From an uncultured Oscillibacter sp. (GTDB taxonomy: Bacteria > Bacillota > Clostridia > Oscillospirales > Oscillospiraceae): a stretch of 64,000 nucleotides of DNA. The position numbers and the translations under genes were made by a program. Location of the stretch: contig CAJTMG010000012.1 of the NCBI GenBank assembly GCA_910577405.1, positions 1 through 64,000 of the forward strand. The letters are read 5' to 3'. Positions 57,844 to 64,000 of the stretch are shown here, piece by piece. Position 1 is the first letter of the stretch. Every line of letters begins with the position of its first letter. The notes under the pieces were generated by a model that searched no databases, was not told the origin of the DNA, and saw only the letters and a program-made list of their open reading frames with translations.

Positions 57844-59147
57844 GATTCTCCTTCTTTCTGTCCTGCGGCGCGCAGGCGGCTCAGCTCCGCGAAGTCCTCC
57901 AGGGGGATGAAATTCAGGCTGGAATACCGGCTGTCTCCTCCGGGTACGGCGGGCAGGTCTTCAAGCCCCCGGATATCGTTAGCGGAATAGACGCTGATTT
58001 CCCGCATGGCCCTGTACCACGCCGACTGTGCCGCGGAATCGCCCCGCAGGAAAACTTTCAGCTCCCGCTTGATTCTCAGTCCCTTGTCCCGCTCACCGGG
58101 CAGAAGCAGCTTGTAGCTGTCCTCCTGTCCCCATTGGGTTTCATAACCCAGAAGGGTATAGTTGACGTATTCAATGCCGTTCTGTTCGTTGCTCTGATAG
58201 CTCTGCTTTCCGGCGTAGACCAAATGCAGCGGCACGCCAAAGAACCGGCATATGTCCGCCACCCGGATCTCGCTGCTCTCTACAAACTGCGCGTCGCTGT
58301 TGGTCATGGAGATCGGCTGATATTTCAGGCCCAGATCCAACACCGCCACCCGGAAGGCGTTCCCTGGCCCCCGGTGGACCCTCTCCCAGGAATTTCTGAT
58401 CTCTTCTTTGAGGTCTACTTCCACCTTCGTTCCGTCCGGAAGGGTTCTGAAACTATGCTTGCCCAGGTCAGAATCCGTGTACAGAACGCCGCTGGGCTGG
58501 CCGCCGCTCCGCCAGGTGGAATTTTCGTATTGCTGGGCCGCCCGGGCAGTAGACAGCGTCATAGACGCCCGCTTGAGGATACTGACGCCCTCCAGACCAT
58601 CTTCACTGTATGCCTTGTAATGCAACACATCTTCCTGCCGCAAACGGGTCGCTATGCCGGTTGCAGGGTGTGTAAAGTCATACCACAGCCGCCCGTTGGC
58701 GTCTGTCTGGATAGCTACGCAATCCGGCAGCAAAGGAATCAACTCTCTCGGATGCCCCGACGCCGGGTCCCGGAAAATCCAGGCATAGGCATTGCCCCTC
58801 ATAAGCTGATTGCACATCATTAGCCGCTGATAGTCAAAGGACGTCATGGCTTCGTTTGCTCTCCCCCAGAGGACCCGCCCCAGACGGTGGTCTGGCAAAC
58901 GTTCCTTGGTCCGTTCGTCCATGATATATACCGGCAAAACGGCCATGGAACCAGAAAGGACCTCCACACAGCGGTTCACGGTGGAAATCTTCATTGCCTT
59001 GTTACGGCTCATGGCGGGATCTTCCTCTCCGGTCAGCCACCCGGCAGGGCTGGTTAGAGTCAGCGCCGGAATAGCGCCGGGACGCAGGCTCTTTATGGGA
59101 CTGTCCAATGTCCGCCCGGCGCGGGCAAGTCCCTTGCGCAAACTCAC
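57840..59147 (-). CDS. Phage portal protein, HK97 type
   Basis: A 435-residue protein with the family landmarks VNRCVEVLSGSMAVLPVYIM, NQLMRGNAYAWIFRDP, DVLHYKAYSEDGLEGVSILK, TDSDLGKHSFRTLP and GVPLHLVYAGKQSYQSNEQN. It forms the dodecameric DNA entry channel. It overlaps the protease gene by four bases. Confidence 0.92.
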   Translation of the reverse strand: MSLRKGLARAGRTLDSPIKSLRPGAIPALTLTSPAGWLTGEEDPAMSRNKAMKISTVNRCVEVLSGSMAVLPVYIMDERTKERLPDHRLGRVLWGRANEAMTSFDYQRLMMCNQLMRGNAYAWIFRDPASGHPRELIPLLPDCVAIQTDANGRLWYDFTHPATGIATRLRQEDVLHYKAYSEDGLEGVSILKRASMTLSTARAAQQYENSTWRSGGQPSGVLYTDSDLGKHSFRTLPDGTKVEVDLKEEIRNSWERVHRGPGNAFRVAVLDLGLKYQPISMTNSDAQFVESSEIRVADICRFFGVPLHLVYAGKQSYQSNEQNGIEYVNYTLLGYETQWGQEDSYKLLLPGERDKGLRIKRELKVFLRGDSAAQSAWYRAMREISVYSANDIRGLEDLPAVPGGDSRYSSLNFIPLEDFAELSRLRAAGQKEGES

Positions 59148-59338
59148 ATTACATCATCTCCGTTTCGCGAATCTTCTCCCCAAATAGACAGTACAGCCCC
59201 GGCTATGGCCAATACGCCGCCCGCGATCAATCCGGCAGGGAGGAAGATCATTCCTGCTCCAACAGCGATTGCAATAGCTCCGCCCAGCAAAGTCAATTCC
59301 GCCAGATTCCGTGCCAAACCGATTACGATTTTTTTCAT
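59144..59338 (-). CDS. Small membrane protein between terminase and portal
   Basis: A 64-residue protein starting MKKIVIGLARNLAELTLLGG at 59338 (AGGAGACG upstream). Two hydrophobic segments (about 14-32 and 34-50) are followed by EDSRNGDDVM. It overlaps the portal start by four bases. Small membrane proteins at this position are known but not understood. Confidence 0.55.
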   Translation of the reverse strand: MKKIVIGLARNLAELTLLGGAIAIAVGAGMIFLPAGLIAGGVLAIAGAVLSIWGEDSRNGDDVM

Positions 59339-59349
59339 CTTTCGTCTCC

Positions 59350-61092
59350 TTACAAATGGTACTCCCGCATTTGCATGACCTCCGCTAAATCCGGCGGTTT
59401 GCTCTGATCCAATAGCCATACGGCTACAGCAATAATCCAGGCAACAATAATATCAATACGCCCGATACTCCGATCTTTCATGGGTTTCATGTTTTCGTTG
59501 CCGTCTACAGCGCACCGGACGTTGCCAAAGCACCAACGGCCGCAGGTGTTATGAACATGACGCATCGCCCGCGCCCGGATCAGGCGCTCCATTTCCTTCA
59601 TAGCCGGACTCATCCCCGTCATAGTCTGGGGGATTGCAATGACTTTGACGCCTTTATCCTGAAGCGATGGCGTTACGGTATCTGTCAGATAAGGATCTAC
59701 GCCCAAGGCTTTGAGGTCATAACGAATGCTGGCATCTAGCACAGCATCTATTACGTCTCGGTAGTCCACCATATCTCCAGCGCAAAGCGTCAGAAATCCA
59801 GCTCGTTCCCAGTCCTGGTATGGCACATGGTCCCTCTGTTCCGCCTCCAGCACGGTCTCTCTGGGCCTCCACGCTTGAAAGAGCGCCACAGAAACATCCA
59901 GTCCTGGTTGAGGTGGAAAGAGCAATACAAATGCCGTGAGGTCTGTCGTTTTGGAGAGGTCCAGGCCGCCAAAGCAATATTTACCTTCCAGATGATCTCG
60001 TATCCATGCTTCCCGCTCCTTTTTGGGAGATGGTCCGATTTGGGACTTGTCGTAGAGTGTCACAGGAAGCCATCCAACGTCTTTCGTGGAGATCCACTCA
60101 TTGAGGCGTAACCATCGGAAATTACGTTCTGCCGCCTCGCTTTGTTTTGCCGTCCTGGCTGCTGCCCGGAATTTTCTGGCGCTCAAAATTACGCCATAGG
60201 ATGGATTACAGGCTTTCCAAATTGATTCGTCGTAGATATTTAACGCCTTAAGCTTGTCGGGATCGTCGCCTGTTATCACAGATACCCCATACATAATAGG
60301 CAGCCACTCTGGATCATCGTCGTCCATAGGCACCTCTGGCTCACCCTGCCGCCATGCCAGGATTTTCCGGCATTTTTCGTGGATTTCCCAACCAATGGAA
60401 GTCCGGTCAGGATCATTACCAGCTGTAGTAAGGACTATAACAGTCTGCTGGCGCCGTGCGGCGTCGGAACCGGTAGTCAACACATCCCAACGTGCCCGGC
60501 CTGCCCGGCCAGTCCAGGCGTGGAGTTCATCGCAGAGGATTGCCGAAAATGAAGGCCCATGTTTATTTTCTACATCGCCAGAATATACCTTCATAATGCC
60601 GCCAAAACGTGTCCGTATTTCTCGTACACTATCACGGCACCAAGCTATTGGCCGGTGATTTGGCTGGCTCAAATCGGTATTTTCCACCATATATTTGGCG
60701 CATTGATAGATAATATCTGCATTCTGTTTGTCCACAGCAAAGATTCCGACATTAGGCCGGCTCTCACCGTCGGCAAGAAGGTGATAGAGACCTAAACCGG
60801 CGGCAAATTCGCTCTTACCGTTCTTCTTTGGGATCTCTGTATAGAGGAAGCGGCGATAACGGACCCATATACCGTCGTCGTCTTGAACCTGAACTCCGTA
60901 GAAATCCCTGATAATCTGTTCTTGCCAAGGAAGAAGGGAGAAGGGATTGCCGGCCCATTCATTCTGTCCAAAGACCAAAAGGGAGAAAAATGAGATTACT
61001 CGATCCGCTGACGATTGGTCATATCTAAGCAATACGCCCTCGCCGGGAGCAGGGACGCGGCAGTTTGGAGACAAGGAAATAGTGTCAGGCAT
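59350..61092 (-). CDS. terL: Large terminase subunit
   Basis: A 580-residue motor protein. ATPase: adenine-binding LLPWQEQIIRDFYGV, Walker A-like TEIPKKNGKSEFAAGLGLYH (about 90), Walker B AILCDELHAWTGRA and the coupling motif LTTAGNDPDRTS. Nuclease: FGGLDLSKTTDLTAF and the later acidic residues (LKALGVDPYLTDTVT, SIGRIDIIVAWIIA). This is the HK97/phiC31-like class that generates cohesive ends with an HNH partner. It overlaps the small terminase gene by eight bases. Confidence 0.92.
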   Translation of the reverse strand: MPDTISLSPNCRVPAPGEGVLLRYDQSSADRVISFFSLLVFGQNEWAGNPFSLLPWQEQIIRDFYGVQVQDDDGIWVRYRRFLYTEIPKKNGKSEFAAGLGLYHLLADGESRPNVGIFAVDKQNADIIYQCAKYMVENTDLSQPNHRPIAWCRDSVREIRTRFGGIMKVYSGDVENKHGPSFSAILCDELHAWTGRAGRARWDVLTTGSDAARRQQTVIVLTTAGNDPDRTSIGWEIHEKCRKILAWRQGEPEVPMDDDDPEWLPIMYGVSVITGDDPDKLKALNIYDESIWKACNPSYGVILSARKFRAAARTAKQSEAAERNFRWLRLNEWISTKDVGWLPVTLYDKSQIGPSPKKEREAWIRDHLEGKYCFGGLDLSKTTDLTAFVLLFPPQPGLDVSVALFQAWRPRETVLEAEQRDHVPYQDWERAGFLTLCAGDMVDYRDVIDAVLDASIRYDLKALGVDPYLTDTVTPSLQDKGVKVIAIPQTMTGMSPAMKEMERLIRARAMRHVHNTCGRWCFGNVRCAVDGNENMKPMKDRSIGRIDIIVAWIIAVAVWLLDQSKPPDLAEVMQMREYHL

Positions 61093-61567
61093 ACCGTTCA
61101 GACTGGATCAATTGGAGGAATGGGTTGACGTCTTCTGTGGTCTTAGCGCCTTCTGGGATCACTAAACGACAGCGGCTAGTAACAGTAAGCCCAAGATCGT
61201 TAGCGCAGTTTCGGGCCTGCTTAAAATAACGGTCCTGAATACGGCCCCATGCCTCCGCCTGTTCCTGATTCCGCTGCGAAAGGGCACTCTCAGCTTCGCC
61301 CGTGGCGATAATCCATTGATGCTGGGCAATCAAGTAACGGCCCAAATTATCAGCATCCAAATTTGTATATAATCCAGATGCAAGGAGTTGCTTTCCCAGG
61401 GAGCGAAATTCTTTTTTCAGCTGTTCCGGTAGCCATTTGGGCGGTTTTGCGGTTTTAGGCGCACTTGGCTGAACCTCCCGGCTCCGCCGCTCTGCTTCCT
61501 CAGCACGGCTCAAGTGCTTACGTCCTTTGGCCTTAATAAGATCTGTGGGTTGTCTAGGTCCGGGCAT
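61085..61567 (-). CDS. Small terminase subunit, P27 family
   Basis: A 160-residue protein starting MPGPRQPTDLIKAKGRKHLS, with PPKWLPEQLKKEFRSLGKQL, the Asp-rich LYTNLDADNLGRYLIAQHQW and a C-terminal RLVIPEGAKTTEDVNPFLQL, all typical of the P27 family. It recognises the packaging site. Only four bases separate it from the radical-SAM gene upstream. Confidence 0.88.
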   Translation of the reverse strand: MPGPRQPTDLIKAKGRKHLSRAEEAERRSREVQPSAPKTAKPPKWLPEQLKKEFRSLGKQLLASGLYTNLDADNLGRYLIAQHQWIIATGEAESALSQRNQEQAEAWGRIQDRYFKQARNCANDLGLTVTSRCRLVIPEGAKTTEDVNPFLQLIQSERYA

Positions 61568-61571
61568 ATTC

Positions 61572-62930
61572 TCACACTCCTTCTCTGTACTGTATTTCTA
61601 ACGGGGACTTTCCCCACATTTTTTCGACTTTAGCATAGGTTCTCAGATAGCGGGAAGGCAACGTTTCCGCATCAAAACTGCCGAAGAGTTTGTCCATGTT
61701 GAAATATTTTGCCAGCGTCGCCTCTTTGACAGAAGATGATGCTCGCCAAAAGCGTTTTGTTGCACACAATCGGGCAATATTCTCACAATCTTCAATTGCA
61801 CCTCTGTGTGCCAGTGCGGACAACATAACAGCTGCAAGACTATCAGTCCCCATGCTCTCTACACTCCACAATGACGCGCCCTGATAGATAAGCCCGCCTT
61901 TCAGTCCTTCCCCCAATGTGCTGCCAATTAAACCGCGATAGTTGCGCTTGCTCATAGGTGCGCAAGCCATAGGGGTGGCAGGCATGGGACGGAATGGTGT
62001 AGAGTGTAAGACAATGCTCCATTGCTTTTCCCTCTTGGCAACCGCATTATCGGCAAGCTGCAATTCCTCAAGGAATTCACGCCAGTCGTCTTCGGTTTCA
62101 GTCGGATATCCACAAATATTGTAAAATTTTAACTGGTGAGGTTTACCGGAGTAGCGTAGCATTGTCACAAGGAAGTTGCTGATAATGTCCCGCGTTATAG
62201 GTTTTCCAACGCCAACGCGCAAACGCTCGCTGAACCCGTCGATTGCCGTTGTTCTCAGTCTGGCCCAGTCAATACTATCCGGATTCTCTTTCAAGTCCAG
62301 CATGGCCCTTTCCTTGTCGGCAATTCCGCCGAAAAGACTATCCTCCATGCGGTAGTGCTTATATGGTGACGCAAATTTTCTGTGCCAGGTATAACCGCAG
62401 AAAAGACATTTATGGTTACATCCAATGGCACCTTCAGAAAAATTACGCTTGTCACTCAGCCTCAGTGAGTGGCAATAGGGATGGTCGGCCTGAGCAATTC
62501 GGTAAATCTTGTTATAGGTGAATGTATCAGCATAGCAAATGCTTTCATGTTCATAGCGCTCGCCGTTATGGATACCTTGAACTAGCGGAACAATCAGGTC
62601 TTCGCCGCGCCCAAACATTACCGCATAAAACCAAGGGAGAAATGGTGCAATGTGCAAAACTCCCGCGCCGCCGATCAGGACCTTGTAGTCTCCCTTTCTC
62701 CAGCGCAGACGTTCCGCAATGTACGTCCACCAATCGCAGTCAGCAGTTAAGGACACAAGGACAATATCGTACTCATGCACTGTTGCTATGCCAGCATAGT
62801 CCACCTGATAGCCGGCACGCTCCAAGCAATCAACGACCACACGAAGGCCGACAAATTGTCTGGTGTCCATGCATTCATTTTTGTAAGTGGACTTGGAATA
62901 TGTCTCTTGCACATATGCACATATCTTCAT
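61572..62930 (-). CDS. Phage-encoded radical SAM protein with B12-binding-like N-domain
   Basis: A 452-residue protein. Residues 1-120 form a Rossmann-like domain (DIVLVSLTADCDWWTYIAER, VLIGGAGVLH) like the cobalamin domain of B12-radical SAM enzymes, but without the DxHxxG cobalt ligand. The radical SAM core begins at GCNHKCLFCGYTW with Cys171, Cys175 and Cys178 (C-x3-C-x2-C) for the 4Fe-4S cluster, then TTAIDGFSERLR, FYNICGYPTETEDDWREFLE (the GxP motif) and TPFRPMPATPM. The C-terminal 110 residues are helical. It overlaps the ParB-like gene by one base (TAATG). The substrate is unknown; DNA or a DNA-bound protein is a reasonable guess from context. Confidence 0.85.
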   Translation of the reverse strand: MKICAYVQETYSKSTYKNECMDTRQFVGLRVVVDCLERAGYQVDYAGIATVHEYDIVLVSLTADCDWWTYIAERLRWRKGDYKVLIGGAGVLHIAPFLPWFYAVMFGRGEDLIVPLVQGIHNGERYEHESICYADTFTYNKIYRIAQADHPYCHSLRLSDKRNFSEGAIGCNHKCLFCGYTWHRKFASPYKHYRMEDSLFGGIADKERAMLDLKENPDSIDWARLRTTAIDGFSERLRVGVGKPITRDIISNFLVTMLRYSGKPHQLKFYNICGYPTETEDDWREFLEELQLADNAVAKREKQWSIVLHSTPFRPMPATPMACAPMSKRNYRGLIGSTLGEGLKGGLIYQGASLWSVESMGTDSLAAVMLSALAHRGAIEDCENIARLCATKRFWRASSSVKEATLAKYFNMDKLFGSFDAETLPSRYLRTYAKVEKMWGKSPLEIQYREGV

Positions 62931-63526
62931 TATGATACCTCAAACACGAAGCCGCATTTGGGACAGTGCATTTTTTGATTGTCGGCCTTGGAGTCCGCAG
63001 TAAGATCGTCCAGGTCTAATGCATCCGGTTCTGTCTGTGCTCCGATATTGATCTGATCCACATCCTGAGCGTCAAAGCCGATTATCTGTACATCAAAATG
63101 CAGTGCTTCCAATTCTTTGATTTCGATCTTCAGAAGTTGCGGGTCCCACTCACTAACCTCACTCAGTCGGTTATCTGCGAGGATGTAAGCTTTCCTCTGG
63201 GCCTCTGTCAAGCTGCTCACCAACACACAAGGGACCTCAGTCATACCCTCCGCCCTTGCAGCTTCTACACGGCCATGTCCGGCAATGATATTGTTGTCGG
63301 AATCAATCAGCACTGGAGTCACGAAACCAAACTCTCGCAGACTGGCCCTAATCTGCCCAATCTGCTTTTGGGTGTGGACTCGTGCGTTATTGGTGTAAGG
63401 CACAAGATCGGCAATACGCACGGTCAACAATCGTTCTGTCGCCATTCGCACCTGATGATCGTCTGTTGTCTGTGCATTATTGACGCCACCCTTTCCAACA
63501 GCCACCAGGTTTTTCCCTTTGCGCAT
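62930..63526 (-). CDS. ParB/Srx-like nuclease-fold protein with C-terminal CxxC
   Basis: A 198-residue protein starting MRKGKNLVAVGKGGVNNAQT at 63526 (GGAAAGGAG upstream; the longer open frame is unsupported). The ParB-like domain (about 33-125) has PYTNNARVHTQKQIGQIRAS, VLIDSDNNIIAGHGRVEAAR (signature GHGR) and AYILADNRLSEVSEW. Stand-alone versions in phages are usually fused or next to a DNA methyltransferase; here the C-terminus instead ends DNQKMHCPKCGFVFEVS, half of a zinc ribbon. The Srx-like fold can bind or cleave DNA or hydrolyse nucleotides. Confidence 0.82.
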   Translation of the reverse strand: MRKGKNLVAVGKGGVNNAQTTDDHQVRMATERLLTVRIADLVPYTNNARVHTQKQIGQIRASLREFGFVTPVLIDSDNNIIAGHGRVEAARAEGMTEVPCVLVSSLTEAQRKAYILADNRLSEVSEWDPQLLKIEIKELEALHFDVQIIGFDAQDVDQINIGAQTEPDALDLDDLTADSKADNQKMHCPKCGFVFEVS

Positions 63527-63698
63527 AAGTTCTCCTTTCCACGTATTCCCGCCATGGGGAAAAAATCTCTCACAGAGGGGGCCGCACGGTATCCAGCCAC
63601 TGCCCCTGAACTTTTTTGGGGTGGGGGGAGGGTGCAAAGATTCCCGCACGCGCACCCATACGCCGCCCGCGCGCCCAAAGCTGGACAATGTTTGGGCA
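63527..63698. other. Non-coding, G-rich stretch between HNH and ParB-like genes
   Basis: No gene is supported here. The plus strand contains GGGGTGGGGGGAGGG (63618-63632), able to form a G-quadruplex, next to a T-run and the GC-rich CGCCCGCGCGCCC (63662-63674). Lying beside the HNH and terminase genes, it is a candidate for part of the cohesive-end region, though cos cannot be identified by eye. Confidence 0.3.
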
Positions 63699-64000
63699 TC
63701 AGTGCCGCTGTTTTTTTGCTTTGAATTCCTGCTGTTCCCGCATGGTTTTTCGGCTATGGCAGCTATGACAGAGGCTTTCCAGATTCTCAGGGTCCGTGAA
63801 TAAATTCCAACTACCCTTGTGATCCTGGATATGGTCCACGTCTGTAGCTTTGCTCCGTTGCCCTCTTCGGGCGCACTCCCGGCAGAACGGCTCTTCCAAG
63901 AGCTGACGGCCACGCAGTTGTTTCCATGTGCTGGTACTGTACATCCAACGCCACGCCTTGGACGCCTCGCTCCGCCGGTCTTCTTTGGGCGGCTCATGCG
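63699..64000 (-). CDS. Phage HNH endonuclease, 5' end beyond the window
   Basis: The frame is open to the window edge; an internal ATG at 63944 is possible but upstream residues (RRSEASKAWRWMYSTSTW) already look like the family. It contains LLEEPFCRECARRG, the HNH core ATDVDHIQDHKGSWNLFTDP with NLESLCHSCHSRKT; CxxC pairs bind structural zinc. HNH enzymes at this position work with the terminase to nick at cos. Confidence 0.85.
   Translation of the reverse strand, partial: HEPPKEDRRSEASKAWRWMYSTSTWKQLRGRQLLEEPFCRECARRGQRSKATDVDHIQDHKGSWNLFTDPENLESLCHSCHSRKTMREQQEFKAKKQRH

Larger units (their letters stand above)
34480..64000 (-). mobile_element. Siphoprophage (HK97-fold, cos-type packaging), late region, open at the right edge
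   Basis: From the tRNA-Leu gene to the window edge there is an ordered phage late region on the minus strand: HNH, ParB-like, radical SAM, small and large terminase, portal, protease, capsid, connectors, tail tube, chaperones, tape measure, tip, fibres, holins, endolysin, then accessory genes. No integrase, repressor, or replication gene is present, so at least the early and lysogeny modules lie beyond 64000. All structural genes look intact, so the element may be inducible. The exact attachment core cannot be defined without the second copy; the tRNA 3' end is assumed. Confidence 0.9.

Noticed and set aside
63424..63699. Minus-strand frame between the HNH and ParB-like genes
   Set aside because: GC-skewed, Cys/Pro-rich translation with no ribosome site; it overlaps the real ParB-like start in another frame.
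34500..64000. CRISPR array, integrase or anti-CRISPR cluster within the prophage
   Set aside because: No regular repeats with spacers and no tyrosine or serine recombinase domain in any frame.

Overview
The window looks like a chromosomal segment of a moderately GC-rich, endospore-forming anaerobic Firmicute, most like the gut Oscillospiraceae (Flavonifractor / Pseudoflavonifractor / Lawsonibacter type). This rests on strong AGGAGG ribosome binding sites, near-consensus TTGACA-17-TATAAT promoters, collagen-like Gly-X-Thr proteins with exosporium-type C-terminal heads, FapA, a TGS-type nucleoside kinase and a cobalamin methionine synthase with a separately encoded activation domain. The genus is inference.

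Layout, host part. 1-3.6 kb is a gene graveyard: the end of a sensor kinase, a PucR regulator fused by deletion to a hydantoinase/oxoprolinase remnant with frameshifts, a broken NusG-II/flavodoxin pair, pieces of a probable defence NTPase and an IS66 relic. 3.6-6.6 kb holds three tandem collagen-like genes. 6.7-14.3 kb is a catabolic operon on the minus strand: an AtuA pair, class II HMG-CoA reductase, a TctA-type permease with a small membrane partner, an AEC permease, and a divergent-style PAS/AAA+/Fis regulator that has lost the GAFTGA loop. 14.7-20 kb carries lactate dehydrogenase, a Cys-rich small protein, a TGS-nucleoside kinase and a hemerythrin-REC protein. 20-25 kb carries a secreted transglutaminase-like protein and a compact type IV pilus-like cluster (F protein, four small pseudopilin-like proteins, PilT-type ATPase). 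25-34 kb carries a LysM 5'-nucleotidase, a three-gene methionine synthesis operon (activation domain, MetH, MmuM-MetF fusion) and FapA.

Prophage part. A tRNA-Leu(CAA) gene at 34416-34502 marks the boundary of a cos-type, HK97-fold siphoprophage that runs past the right edge. Its late genes are all on the minus strand and read toward the tRNA: HNH nuclease, ParB-like protein, a radical-SAM protein, terminases, portal, protease, capsid, connectors, tail proteins with a frameshifted tail chaperone, tape measure, tip and fibre proteins, holins and endolysin, then a block of unknown genes next to the attachment end. Integrase and lysogeny genes are not in the window.

The most interesting items are the radical-SAM gene wired into the packaging operon between a ParB-like gene and the small terminase; a self-contained plus-strand island (40.47-43.04 kb) inside the late region with a consensus promoter whose spacer is a perfect palindrome, an XRE regulator and a four-repeat zinc-ribbon protein; and the AtuA/HMG-CoA reductase/TctA operon controlled by a regulator that probably does not use sigma-54.
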